47,974 bases of DNA from Lachnospiraceae bacterium (GCA_017427415.1 JAFRSU010000038.1:112717-160690); one strand, 5' to 3'; positions 35,281-43,858 are shown, numbered from the stretch's first letter. The notes: generated by a model not told the origin, from the sequence alone. A program made the numbers and translations.

Positions 35281-35988
35281 TTATTTTAATACAAGGTCCG
35301 AAAGCGAGCCGCTCCCGCTCTTTTCAAGCACTTCGTCTATAGTCCCGAAGGCTTTGCATACACCCTTGTCCAAAAGACATATGTGCGTGCTGATCCTTTG
35401 TACTTCCTCCATATAATGGCCTACATAGATAATGGCGGTACCGTGATTTTTGAGCTCTTCTATGGCTGTAAGTATCTGCATGCCGGACTGAAGATCGATA
35501 CCGGTGGTAGGCTCATCGAGTATTACAAGCTCCGGTCTGTGCAAAAGAGCCACTCCGATATTCAAACGTCTCTTCATACCTCCGGAATACTCACTCACCT
35601 TTTTCTTTAAAAGTGTGCTATCAAAAGATATAATATCACATACTCTTTTGATCTCTGTATCCATGTTCTCTTTGCTCACACCATAGCTTTTTCCCCAGAA
35701 CTTCAGATTGTCAAGCCCGCTTAACGTCTCATACAGAGCAATGTCCTGAGGTACATAACCCAACTTTCTCCTTATCGCATCGGGATCCTTTACTATATCC
35801 TGTCCGTTAAACAGTATCTGTCCCGCGTCGGGTTTAATAAGAGTGGCGATCATGCTCACACATGTTGATTTTCCGGCTCCGTTTGCACCTACGAGGCCCA
35901 GCACCTGGCCTTTATCCACTTTAAATGACAGGCCCGATACAACCTTCTGATCTTTATAACTTTTTGAAACATTGACCAATTCCAGCAT
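35281..35988 (-). CDS. ABC transporter ATP-binding protein (ABC-2 exporter type)
   Basis: 235 residues with Walker A GANGAGKST (34-42), Q-loop YVPQDIALYE, signature SEYSGGMKRRLNIG, Walker B LVILDEPTTGID and H-loop VGHYMEE. The sequence type is that of CcmA/DrrA-like ATPases serving ABC-2 permeases. No permease is encoded next to it: the TPR-AAA gene follows at 24 bp and a TVP38-type membrane protein precedes at 3 bp. The partner must lie elsewhere, or the neighbouring membrane protein is involved in a way not known. Confidence 0.9.
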   Translation of the reverse strand: MLELVNVSKSYKDQKVVSGLSFKVDKGQVLGLVGANGAGKSTCVSMIATLIKPDAGQILFNGQDIVKDPDAIRRKLGYVPQDIALYETLSGLDNLKFWGKSYGVSKENMDTEIKRVCDIISFDSTLLKKKVSEYSGGMKRRLNIGVALLHRPELVILDEPTTGIDLQSGMQILTAIEELKNHGTAIIYVGHYMEEVQRISTHICLLDKGVCKAFGTIDEVLEKSGSGSLSDLVLK

Positions 35989-35991
35989 CGT

Positions 35992-36675
35992 TTATTTTTC
36001 CTCTTTTTTACTTAATCTGTTATATATATAAATTCCGATCGCACTTATCACCGCAGTTATGGCAAACACTATTATAGCAAATCCGTATTCACCCGTACCC
36101 AATGCATTCCCGCCTATCGTAGATGTGATAATGGACGGGAGACGGCAGACCGTACAGATAAATATAAGCAGCGGCATGGGTATGTCGGTAAGTCCTCCGT
36201 AATAGCACAAAAGATCCTTCGGAGTCCCCGGTACTATAAACAGTATCATGAATACCACTATCTTTTTCTGCGATGATTGCAGGAACTTAAGATTCTCTAT
36301 CTTTTCCTTGTCAAAATAAATCTCCAAAAGTGCTTTTCCGAATTTCCTTACCAAAAAAAGCACTATGATACTGCCAAGCGACGCAGCTGCGATGCAAAGA
36401 ACAGTACCTTTAAACGTGCCGAACACATATCCCGCCACTATCTCAAGCGGTTCACCCGGGATAAATGCTATAAGTATCTGAAATATGACAAGTGCCACAT
36501 AGAGCACCGGTCCCCATATACCTTTTGAATCCACCCAGTCTCTGAACTCCTGCGGTTTTCCCGCAAGCTTTATCAAAGGTATGCCGACAAATATGCATAC
36601 CAATGCGATTATGATAACAGCTACCGCCATAAGAATACCGGCGATGAGCTTCTTTTTCTTCTTGCTTTCTTCCAT
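35992..36675 (-). CDS. TVP38/TMEM64 (SNARE-associated, DedA-superfamily) membrane protein
   Basis: 227 residues, about five membrane helices. The family core is clear: FIPGEPLEIVAGYVFGTFKGT, the GSIIVLFLVRKFGK helix, and VPGTPKDLLCYYGGLTDIP. DedA-superfamily proteins move or flip lipids or maintain membrane charge; the substrate for this branch is not settled. Its stop lies 3 bp before the ABC ATPase start. A lysine-rich tail and the short basic N-terminus face the cytoplasm. Confidence 0.88.
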   Translation of the reverse strand: MEESKKKKKLIAGILMAVAVIIIALVCIFVGIPLIKLAGKPQEFRDWVDSKGIWGPVLYVALVIFQILIAFIPGEPLEIVAGYVFGTFKGTVLCIAAASLGSIIVLFLVRKFGKALLEIYFDKEKIENLKFLQSSQKKIVVFMILFIVPGTPKDLLCYYGGLTDIPMPLLIFICTVCRLPSIITSTIGGNALGTGEYGFAIIVFAITAVISAIGIYIYNRLSKKEEK

Positions 36676-36771
36676 TTTTATATTACATATGATTCCTTAT
36701 TACTATTTTAAGCCGGCTCTTCGGATAGTCCCGTTACAGACCCGGATTGCACTTTGCAGCCAAAATAATGG

Positions 36772-36800
36772 TTGACATAAATGCGAAAACAAAGTATACT
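36772..36800 (+). promoter_or_regulatory. SRP RNA promoter
   Basis: TTGACA (36772-36777), a 17-bp spacer, TATACT (36795-36800). The predicted start falls at 36807-36808, which is the first paired base of the RNA. Confidence 0.85.
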
Positions 36801-36807
36801 AACTAAG

Positions 36808-37069
36808 TCGCACAGCCGGGGAGTTAGCGGTGCCCTGTACCTGCAATCCGCTATAGCAGGGGTGATGTCCGGTCCCGGGTAGCATATTGTCGGGCTGCCC
36901 TTCATAAGTGATGTTGACGTTTGGGTCTCGCGCAATGGCAGCCTGTGAACCGTGTCAGGGTAGGAATACAGCAGCACTAAGCAGTGTCTCTCATGTGCCG
37001 TGAGGGTGCCTGGGCCGAGTTAACTGTGAAGGTAACGACGGTAGTATCTATTCAAAACCGGGCGTGCGA
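36808..37069 (+). ncRNA. ffs: Signal recognition particle RNA, large bacterial type (6S-like scRNA)
   Basis: About 262 nt. The ends pair (TCGCAC with GTGCGA). The 5' part, GCCGGGGAGTTAGCGGTGCC, is the Alu domain typical of Bacillus/Clostridium SRP RNA. The S domain has GTGTCAGG, a GTA-GGAA-TAC stem with GNRA tetraloop, and AGCAGCACTAAGC, the Ffh-binding symmetric loop. A T-run follows the last pair. It guides nascent membrane and secreted proteins with Ffh. Its own promoter lies directly upstream. Confidence 0.95.
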
Positions 37070-37079
37070 TTTTTATATT

Positions 37080-37568
37080 TTACCTGTCATCCTGAGCGTC
37101 AGCGTAGGATCTTTTTTTCTTTCTGTCGACGATCATTATCCCGAACATCATGACCAGCACTCCGCAAAAACATCCTGCAGAATCCAGCCATACATCCTGT
37201 ATCATCGGTCCACGGCCCGAAAAAATCTGTATGGTCTCATCTATAAGTGCACACATCGTTCCAAAAATCCATGCATTTATAAACCTTATAACCTTAGGTG
37301 ATCTTATCAGCACAAGCCTCATAAAAAGCATAAGCTCTAACCCAAGTCCGAAAAACTCGGTAAAGTGAGCCAGCTTTCTTATGAAGAGTTCGGTCACATT
37401 GCCTTTTCCCGCAAATATCTCCAAAACAGGGCCAAGCACCTCAAAGAAAAATCCGCTTTCTTCTGCAGATTCCTCCTGGCCCATGCAGGAATGTATCCAT
37501 ATAAAGGCAAGAGTTGCAGCTATAAGCACCGATAGTATTGTTATAGCTTTTTTGTTACGTTTTTCCAT
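37080..37568 (-). CDS. VanZ-family membrane protein
   Basis: 162 residues, four membrane helices. The VanZ core is visible: FIRKLAHFTEFFGLGLEL, ALIDETIQIFSGRGPMIQDVWLDSAG. VanZ proteins affect teicoplanin sensitivity in some enterococci; in most genomes the role is unknown. The last ten residues (RSYADAQDDR) are encoded by a dispersed TCATCCTGAGCG-type repeat, so the natural C-terminus has probably been replaced. The stop is 10 bp from the convergent SRP RNA. It follows the secreted protein gene at 67 bp. Confidence 0.9.
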   Translation of the reverse strand: MEKRNKKAITILSVLIAATLAFIWIHSCMGQEESAEESGFFFEVLGPVLEIFAGKGNVTELFIRKLAHFTEFFGLGLELMLFMRLVLIRSPKVIRFINAWIFGTMCALIDETIQIFSGRGPMIQDVWLDSAGCFCGVLVMMFGIMIVDRKKKRSYADAQDDR

Positions 37569-37635
37569 ATTAATTCAAAATCCAACAACATATTTCTTTA
37601 TAACAGCACGGCTTATTATCATAACTGATTACAAC

Positions 37636-38628
37636 TTAATTTTTGACACTGTTAACCACATACGCCGCTTCTCTTATATGGCTTACCGCACCGTCATTCG
37701 GGTAATATAAGTAAAGCATACATACAAAGCCCGTTGTATCCGGCTTAAATACAAACTCAAGTATATAAGTATTACCATCTTTAGGTTTATACATCATGGT
37801 ACAATAATCTACATCAGTTCCATCTTGAAGCTCAACTCCCTGAATATCCGTTTTAAAATCAGCTGAAACTACTTCCATGATATTCTTTATAACAAGCCCT
37901 TCTATATCCCGAACGTCATATTTATCCGGATTCTTTTTCACAGGATAAAGATACGTATCATATGTAAAATAAAAGATATAGAAATTTTCCGGATATGTAA
38001 GGTTCTGAGGACATATGGCATTTAAGAAGAACTGATATCCGTTAACACCGTTATTGGTAAGCCTGCCCATAACATACTGATCTTTCCACTCTTTCGGAAT
38101 GCTGAAAGAAACATGTCCGTCAGGAGCAAGATCCGTTATAGTCTCATCTTCCATTACCAGATTGGGATAAAAAACATACCTTAGTGAAGGAAGTTCAAAA
38201 TCAGGGTTGATATAAAGGTATTCCGCATCAACCTCTTTCCCGTCCACCTGTCCGTATACGGTCACATAATCGCCTGGTTTAAGCAGTCCGGCAATGTTTA
38301 TCACCTGTTGCTCGGAAGTATCCACTTCAATATAATGATCGGCACCGTACACCTTCACGCTCTTACGATTGTCAGAAACGGACCCGAATTTCACCTGTCC
38401 GGTAAATGCCAGGTATCTGTCATCATAATTAGACTTAAAACGGCTCGGACTCCCAGCTGCCATGCTTGTGATAAAATCTATCGGAAATACCTGATACATA
38501 TGCACCGTTTCAAGACAGCTGCGCAATCTTGCTGTTTTCTCGGCAGCTCCCACACTTGTATTAAATAAAACTATCACCAGAGCCAGAAGACAGGCTGTGA
38601 ATTTTTTGACAAATCCTTTAAAACTCAT
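37636..38628 (-). CDS. Secreted protein of the ExbB/ExbD-like operon, with possible OB-fold
   Basis: 330 residues. Signal peptide at 1-29 (KKFTACLLALVIVLFNTSVGAAE, AxA cleavage). After it, residues about 65-120 (YLAFTGQVKFGSV...GADHYIEVDT...LLKPGDYVTVYGQVDG) read like the small OB-fold used in secreted nucleic-acid- or ligand-binding proteins. The second half (about 140-330) is beta-rich and unassigned. Its start overlaps the stop of the preceding gene by 4 bp (38625-38628), so it belongs to the operon with the ExbD-like genes. Function unknown. Confidence 0.8.
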   Translation of the reverse strand: MSFKGFVKKFTACLLALVIVLFNTSVGAAEKTARLRSCLETVHMYQVFPIDFITSMAAGSPSRFKSNYDDRYLAFTGQVKFGSVSDNRKSVKVYGADHYIEVDTSEQQVINIAGLLKPGDYVTVYGQVDGKEVDAEYLYINPDFELPSLRYVFYPNLVMEDETITDLAPDGHVSFSIPKEWKDQYVMGRLTNNGVNGYQFFLNAICPQNLTYPENFYIFYFTYDTYLYPVKKNPDKYDVRDIEGLVIKNIMEVVSADFKTDIQGVELQDGTDVDYCTMMYKPKDGNTYILEFVFKPDTTGFVCMLYLYYPNDGAVSHIREAAYVVNSVKN

Positions 38629-39161
38629 TCTGTCACCTCCCGGCTCTCAGTCCGGTATTCCTTACCGGACCCGTCAAGTATGCTCATTACATCCCTAAAG
38701 GTCTGATTTTCCGCATAATTATCTATAAGCACAAAGCTCTTGCCGCTAAATGCCTCTCCGTTTATCATGGTTTCAAAAGAAACTATAGAGTATGCTTTCA
38801 TTTCCGCTCCGCCTGCGCCCATGATCACTATGCTCTCGCCGTCTCCCGAATAGTCTTCGGCACCTACTATGATCTCAAACTCCTTGTCCTCAGGTCCTAT
38901 CACCGGTATATCCGTAGGAGTGATCTCCGGCGTCGGCTCCGGAGTGATACCCGGAGTATCCGTAGGAACAGGAGTTACCAGCCCTTTCTCATATGCGGTA
39001 TTTGCATTTCCGATCGAATCCCCTATGGAACCAGACAGATCGATAAAGGGCTTATCCGCATTTATGAGGCTTGGCATATTCCAGGACCAGAAAGCCGTAA
39101 ACAGCAGGAACATCAGGACGGCCGTTATTAATATTTTTTTCTTACTTGAGCCACTCTTCAT
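38625..39161 (-). CDS. Single-pass membrane protein with ExbD-like ectodomain (third of the set)
   Basis: 178 residues: basic N-terminus, one membrane helix (about 9-25), a proline/threonine linker (PTDTPGITPEPTPEITP) and a small alpha/beta domain (about 95-175) of which KSFVLIDNYAENQTFRDVMSIL resembles the beta-alpha unit of ExbD/TolR periplasmic domains. It overlaps the preceding gene by 20 bp and the following by 4 bp. The linker length suggests reach through the cell wall. The ExbD similarity is by pattern only. Confidence 0.72.
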   Translation of the reverse strand: MKSGSSKKKILITAVLMFLLFTAFWSWNMPSLINADKPFIDLSGSIGDSIGNANTAYEKGLVTPVPTDTPGITPEPTPEITPTDIPVIGPEDKEFEIIVGAEDYSGDGESIVIMGAGGAEMKAYSIVSFETMINGEAFSGKSFVLIDNYAENQTFRDVMSILDGSGKEYRTESREVTE

Positions 39162-39624
39162 TTTCTACGCTGTACCTTACACCCTTTTTGTCACATAAAG
39201 CTTTTATCTCACTCATTAAAGCCAATGTGGCATAGTCATCAACTATAGTTACGGGAATATTGTTTTCTACGCGATAGTCAATATATTTTTCTATTGCAGC
39301 GGTATCTGCTTTCTCATTTTCCACAAATACCTCAGAACCGCTTAACACAATACAGTTTTCCTTTATTACTTTGGTATTCTCGTCTTCTTCCTGAGAAGAT
39401 GCAGTATCTGCCTTCTCATTACCTGAAATGCCACCCGTCTCACCGTTAAACAGATAGTGTACCAGATATACCACCGCACATACGATGACCAGGAAAAGCA
39501 ATACAAATATACCCTTGGGCATCCTGTTGATATATTTTCTTATGGACGGCAGCAGTATCTTTCCCAAGCCGAACAGGAGGATTGCCAGAACTACCAGCAA
39601 TATGATCGCAGTAGGTTTACTCAT
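39142..39624 (-). CDS. Two-helix membrane protein with ExbD-like C-terminal domain
   Basis: 160 residues. Membrane helices at about 5-28 and 38-62, an acidic linker (about 66-84), then a small domain with IVLSGSEVFVENEKADTAAIEKYI and IPVTIVDDYATLALMSEIKALCDKKGVRY. The second pattern is close to the ExbD/TolR ectodomain, in which a strand ending in an Asp precedes an amphipathic helix and a final strand. It lies 19 bp after the ExbD-like gene. Role probably to link the motor complex to an extracytoplasmic partner; this is inference. Confidence 0.72.
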   Translation of the reverse strand: MSKPTAIILLVVLAILLFGLGKILLPSIRKYINRMPKGIFVLLFLVIVCAVVYLVHYLFNGETGGISGNEKADTASSQEEDENTKVIKENCIVLSGSEVFVENEKADTAAIEKYIDYRVENNIPVTIVDDYATLALMSEIKALCDKKGVRYSVENEEWLK

Positions 39625-39643
39625 AAAACCCTCTCCTTAAAAA

Positions 39644-40195
39644 CTACCTGATGCTGATGATACCGGGATATGCATTCTGTAAATCCTTAAAAATAGCGTA
39701 TATGGATTCATCATCCCTGTAAAGCATCTTTTCATCACCGTTAGAATTGATCGAAAGTATCATCGGAAGAGTCTCATCCTTTTTTATAACTTCTTCTATC
39801 ATCCTCTTACACTCTGCCCAGGTTTCTGCAGTATTGCTCGGAGTGAGGTTCAAAGTTACCGGCTCTTCATTGTTTATCATAACATATACTGTTCTCAGCC
39901 TTCTGTTTTCAAGGCTGTAGGACGCATATACGGTCACTGCGTTAAAATAATCACTCAAGGAATCATAGGCTGCCATCTGCTCAGCATATGTGTCAACCAA
40001 AGCTTCCATTTCATCAAGCTTTTTATCGGCTTCGCTCACATACACTTCTGCCTCTGCGAACTTCTGGTCTGCCTCCATATTGAAGGTATCCTGTCCTGCC
40101 AGAACCACTATCAGGACTATGAAGATAACATCAAGAAGAGGAGTCAGATCTATGATCAGTCTGCCTATGGATTTAGGTTTTTTATTCTTACCCAT
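39644..40195 (-). CDS. ExbD/TolR-like proton-channel subunit
   Basis: 183 residues. The single membrane helix (about 13-33) reads IIDLTPLLDVIFIVLIVVLA: the Asp in LTPLLDVIFI is the conserved proton-carrying residue of ExbD, TolR and MotB. A helical stretch (about 38-75) and a C-terminal alpha/beta ectodomain (LPMILSINSNGDEKMLYRDDESIYAIFKDL) follow. It begins 10 bp after the ExbB-like gene, the standard pair. It would form the rotor inside the pentameric ExbB-like stator. Strong family call; what the motor drives is not known. Confidence 0.88.
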   Translation of the reverse strand: MGKNKKPKSIGRLIIDLTPLLDVIFIVLIVVLAGQDTFNMEADQKFAEAEVYVSEADKKLDEMEALVDTYAEQMAAYDSLSDYFNAVTVYASYSLENRRLRTVYVMINNEEPVTLNLTPSNTAETWAECKRMIEEVIKKDETLPMILSINSNGDEKMLYRDDESIYAIFKDLQNAYPGIISIR

Positions 40196-40205
40196 ATGTT
40201 ACACC

Positions 40206-40742
40206 TCACTGGTCCTGTTTGTTGTCAAGTGCGAACTTATCCTTTGCCATATTGTAATTCTGTTCGAATGTATCGAAGTAAAGCTCCATCTTGTTTACAG
40301 TCTTGCTGACCAATATGGCATCGGCAAACTTAAGCACGATGGCTGCTATCAGTCCCCAGAACGTGGTAGACATAGAAAGTGTAAGTGCTTCCTTCATCTT
40401 GTTGATATCATCCAGATGCTGTATAAGTCCCGCTACGGTACCTAAGATACCAAGTAAAGGGAAGATTGGCACAAACTGCTCAAAGGTGGAATATATAAGC
40501 TGGATCTTATTATACTCCTCCTTGTATTCCAGTATCTCCTCCCAGGTATATGCATCGGGAGTTTTCTGAATACCTCCCGGAGTAAACTCCGTGGAGCGTT
40601 TCTTTTTATGTTTTTCGTCTATAGTATTCTGAAGTTTGGAAATATTCATCACAACATATGCAAACCCCGCAATGGTAATGATGGCCAGTACTAAGATCAA
40701 TCCGTTAATCGAATTACCGATAATGATAGCTAATGAGTCCAT
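40206..40742 (-). CDS. MotA/TolQ/ExbB-like proton-channel subunit
   Basis: 178 residues, three membrane helices (about 8-30, 88-108, 121-142). The family core is VPIFPLLGILGTVAGLIQ followed by ALTLSMSTTFWGLIAAIVLKFADAIL, which carries the conserved Thr and small residues lining the ion path. With the ExbD-like protein it should form a proton-driven stator. In Gram-negatives such pairs drive TonB, Tol or gliding; this Gram-positive has no TonB or outer membrane, so the client must differ. Genes for three anchored or secreted proteins follow in the same operon. Confidence 0.9.
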   Translation of the reverse strand: MDSLAIIIGNSINGLILVLAIITIAGFAYVVMNISKLQNTIDEKHKKKRSTEFTPGGIQKTPDAYTWEEILEYKEEYNKIQLIYSTFEQFVPIFPLLGILGTVAGLIQHLDDINKMKEALTLSMSTTFWGLIAAIVLKFADAILVSKTVNKMELYFDTFEQNYNMAKDKFALDNKQDQ

Positions 40743-40776
40743 ATATTCTCCTTCTCCTATCTGTTTTTATACTATG

Positions 40777-40818
40777 TGTCATTCATCCTTAAGATTCTTC
40801 GCTTTGCTCAGAATGACA
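40777..40818. repeat. Short dispersed inverted repeat (TGTCATTC...GAATGACA)
   Basis: TGTCATTC at 40777-40784 pairs with GAATGACA at 40811-40818; the body contains AAGATTCTTCGC and GCTCAGAATGACA. It lies between the AIM24 and ExbB-like genes. A related unit (GTCATCCTGAGCGTCAGCGTAGGAT) forms the 3' end of vanZ at 37083-37110. This family is common between genes in many Firmicutes. Confidence 0.65.
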
Positions 40819-40833
40819 TTGTTAGTTTCTCCG

Positions 40834-41625
40834 TTATTCTCTAGGTGCATTAATTCCGATATTTTCCCTTACAGGTGCGATGAGTACTCTCCCTGTTCCG
40901 GAATAAACGTTTACAAATCCTTCTTTGGCAGCCAGCGATCCGACCAAAGTCGCAGTGGTCTTTTCTACAGTAAACTTAAGCGTGGATGACCACGCGATAG
41001 CCATATCTCCGTCTATCTTTATCACATCATCATTTAACTCCGCTACTATAAGCTCATCCGCAGGTACGGGGCTTTCCAGAGCCACAAGCCCGCTGCCTTT
41101 AAGCACGGAGTTCCATATACCTTCGTTGCCCAGTATCAACGATGAAACATTTTTCCTCGAAACAACACTTACATCCACTGTATCCTCGCAGGCCAGGAAC
41201 ATGCCGTCCTCTATGACCACATCCCCTTCCCATTCGTCAAGGTCTGCTAAGAGGATATGATAAAACGTAGGCTCAAGTACTAAGGTACCTACTCCGGTAT
41301 AACGCGGCTTGACGATGGTCTCACTTGTAACCAGGCTTTTTACAGTCTTTTTAAAGAAGTCTCCCACTCCCTTAACATCCGTGGCAGCCTCGATATCACC
41401 TATCATCATCTGCATCTCGCCGGCCTGTATGATCACACCGGTCTTTTCATCTATGTCACAGACAAGCTGACGCTTCCGGACATTCATCTCGGATGCAAAA
41501 TAAGCCTCCTGTGCCCTGCTCGGTGAAACGGAAATATCACGCAGATACTCGATAACGCTGAACCTTCCGCGCCTTTCGATAACCTTCTTTGAATCCGTCT
41601 CAGACAACAAATTTGTTTTTACCAT
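40834..41625 (-). CDS. AIM24 family protein
   Basis: 263 residues, beta-rich, no signal peptide. The fold pattern of AIM24/TIGR00266 proteins is visible: MQMMIGDIEAATDV, YTGVGTLVLEPTFYHILLADLDEWEGDVVIEDGMFLAC and SLILGNEGIWNSVLKGSGLVALESP with the GxGxV turn. It forms trimeric beta-barrels in known structures; biochemical function is unknown. It precedes the ExbB-like gene by 91 bp with a dispersed repeat between, so it may or may not be in that operon. The C-terminus ends VRENIGINAPRE. Confidence 0.85.
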   Translation of the reverse strand: MVKTNLLSETDSKKVIERRGRFSVIEYLRDISVSPSRAQEAYFASEMNVRKRQLVCDIDEKTGVIIQAGEMQMMIGDIEAATDVKGVGDFFKKTVKSLVTSETIVKPRYTGVGTLVLEPTFYHILLADLDEWEGDVVIEDGMFLACEDTVDVSVVSRKNVSSLILGNEGIWNSVLKGSGLVALESPVPADELIVAELNDDVIKIDGDMAIAWSSTLKFTVEKTTATLVGSLAAKEGFVNVYSGTGRVLIAPVRENIGINAPRE

Positions 41626-41693
41626 TGGGATCCTCCGGTCATATCATTTTTTGCCATGATAAGTATACACCAAAACAATATAAAAATCAATGT

Positions 41694-41721
41694 TTGAAAA
41701 TCGTTTGAGTTATGCTATAAT
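41694..41721 (+). promoter_or_regulatory. Promoter of the beta-helix gene
   Basis: TTGAAA (41694-41699), a 16-bp spacer, TATAAT (41716-41721). The ~100-nt leader contains GGACG (41759-41763) and CGTCC (41802-41806) able to pair around the start of the leader. Confidence 0.6.
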
Positions 41722-41830
41722 GAATCTTGAACTGATATCAATTGTGCATCGATTATGAGGACGATTTTATGGTTTGTTCTGTCTATCAAAGAACCGTCCC
41801 TGTGATTGATTTTACGAAGGGAGTTTACAC

Positions 41831-43858
41831 ATGTCAAAAGAAAGGAAACAGGAAAAGAAACACCGTAACGCAAGACCGAAGTTGAGATATATCCTCTCAT
41901 TTCTGGCTTTTATGTTCTGCTTTTTATTCACCCTGAAGATACATGATATCAAGGCTGCTTCATATGCCAAAGTCATCAATGTCAAATTAAAGGACGGTCA
42001 GGATGCCACAGCAGAGATCCAGAAAGCACTTGACGAGGCAGCAAAGGCCGGCACCAAGAAGAAGCAGGCTATGGTAAAAGTACCTGCAGGCACCTACCTT
42101 TTAAGCAAGTCCTTAGTGATAGGTTCAAATACATACTTAAAGCTTGATAAAAAAACATACATGAAGAAGAATCCTAATTCCAAGGATCCCGTGGCACACA
42201 TGCTTCATGCTGTACGCGGAAATAAAGGCGGGTATTCGGACAACACGCGTATAACCGTAGACGGCGGTGTATGGGATACCGAGTTTAGGCAGTACAACGA
42301 AAAAACAAGTTCTTCCATTTTCATGTTTGCCCACACCAATAATCTGAAGATACTGAATGTAACTCTCCGCAACAGCTTCGGCACTCACCTTATAGAGCTC
42401 GGCGGCGTAAAGAAGGTTACCATCAAGAACTGTACTTTATACGGATACAAAGCTCCAAGCTCCGATGTAGAAAAGGAAGCCATCCAGTTTGATAACTGCC
42501 ACAACGATACTATCCTCTCATATGGTGAGCCTTTTGATGATTCACCCTGTACCGATGTAACAGTCACAAACTGCGAGATCTACAATTATCCGAGAGCTGT
42601 CGGAAGCCATACCATGGTTGAGGGTATCTACCACAAGAACATAAAGATAGTAAACAACAACTTCCATGATATAGATGATGCCGCTGTATACGGATACAAC
42701 TACGTTAACCTCACCGTAAAAGGCAACAAGATGGAAAACGTAGGTGCCGGCATACAGGTTAAGACCGATTCAGTAGCAAAGAACACCATAGTATCACGTA
42801 ATAAAGGTGTCAAGGCCATGAAGGTATCGGGTAATAATTTTAAGTTAAAGATAACGGATAACGTAATCACACTTAAGAAAACACTGGACCAGTCAGGTGC
42901 GGACTCAGGATCATCCATCGGTATATTCATATACGGTTCGGAGAAGTACCCGATGAAAAATGTGACCATAAGCAGCAATAAGATCACCTGTCATTCATCG
43001 GGAATCTACTTAAGATATGTAGATGATGCAGCCATCAGCGATAATACGGTTACACGTTTTTCGGGAGCTGCTGCTGCAGACAGTACAAAATTTGCCGAGG
43101 ATGCCATAAAACTGCTCGCCTCTAGCGGTGCCAAGATCACAGGCAACACTGTATCCTGTGCTTCCGCTCCTTTTGAGAACGGTATAGCAATGCGTGACGG
43201 AAGCAAGAACGCAGTAGTATCATCCAACACCATCACAGGTGCAGGAAAAGGCGGTATAGCTCTTTACAGCTCAAGCTCTATAAAGTCAGGTGACAGCAAT
43301 ACCATAAGCGATACCGGTGCAAACGGTATCGTAGTCGGCGGTGACTGCAGTGTCAGCTTAACCGGCGGCTCCATCACAAATGCAGGCGGCAAGGGTATCA
43401 ATGTCATGGAAAGCGGCAACCTTACCGTCAGCGGCATGACCATCTCGGGAAGTACCGGAAGAGGCATAGATATAGCAGGCAAGAGCAAGGTAAGTATCTC
43501 AGGCTGTACCATAATGAGCGGAAGTGCAAACGGGATATTTGTAGACGGCGACACCGATACAACCATAACAGGATGTACGATAAAGAATAACAAAGGAAAT
43601 GCCATACAGCTGAAAGTAGGCAAGGTTAAGATCACAAATAACGTGTTTAAAGACAACTGCTTAAGCGAAGCTGACGGAAAGGCTGTAGCAGTCTTCGGCG
43701 GTATCTCCGGTGAGATAAGCAACAACACCTTCTCTAACCCTCTTACCAAAAGCGAACTTTGGGTATCGGCTGATGCATCCTTAAGTCCGTATGTGAGCAC
43801 GGTGAAGACTGCGAAAGCGTACGGAACAACCGATGCAGCCGGAAACTATTATAATTAA
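41831..43858 (+). CDS. Secreted right-handed parallel beta-helix protein
   Basis: 675 residues with AAGGGAG before the ATG. Residues 1-43 are a basic stretch and a hydrophobic signal segment (YILSFLAFMFCFLFTL) ending IKAAS, a good cleavage site. The rest is a pectate-lyase-like beta-helix: repeated units of about 22-25 residues with patterns such as ITGNTVSCASAP, VSSNTITGAGKGGIAL and ISGCTIMSGSANGIFVDG, each with stacked Asn/Gly and Ile/Val positions. Family members act on polysaccharides or bind them. A catalytic site cannot be picked out by eye. No anchor motif is present, so it is released or held by charge. Confidence 0.88.
   Translation: MSKERKQEKKHRNARPKLRYILSFLAFMFCFLFTLKIHDIKAASYAKVINVKLKDGQDATAEIQKALDEAAKAGTKKKQAMVKVPAGTYLLSKSLVIGSNTYLKLDKKTYMKKNPNSKDPVAHMLHAVRGNKGGYSDNTRITVDGGVWDTEFRQYNEKTSSSIFMFAHTNNLKILNVTLRNSFGTHLIELGGVKKVTIKNCTLYGYKAPSSDVEKEAIQFDNCHNDTILSYGEPFDDSPCTDVTVTNCEIYNYPRAVGSHTMVEGIYHKNIKIVNNNFHDIDDAAVYGYNYVNLTVKGNKMENVGAGIQVKTDSVAKNTIVSRNKGVKAMKVSGNNFKLKITDNVITLKKTLDQSGADSGSSIGIFIYGSEKYPMKNVTISSNKITCHSSGIYLRYVDDAAISDNTVTRFSGAAAADSTKFAEDAIKLLASSGAKITGNTVSCASAPFENGIAMRDGSKNAVVSSNTITGAGKGGIALYSSSSIKSGDSNTISDTGANGIVVGGDCSVSLTGGSITNAGGKGINVMESGNLTVSGMTISGSTGRGIDIAGKSKVSISGCTIMSGSANGIFVDGDTDTTITGCTIKNNKGNAIQLKVGKVKITNNVFKDNCLSEADGKAVAVFGGISGEISNNTFSNPLTKSELWVSADASLSPYVSTVKTAKAYGTTDAAGNYYN

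Noticed and set aside
37636..40742. Zorya-type phage defence (ZorAB motor)
   Set aside because: The ExbB/ExbD-like pair is present but no ZorC, ZorD or ZorE-type nuclease or helicase is adjacent, and the ExbD-like protein lacks a peptidoglycan-binding OmpA-like domain.
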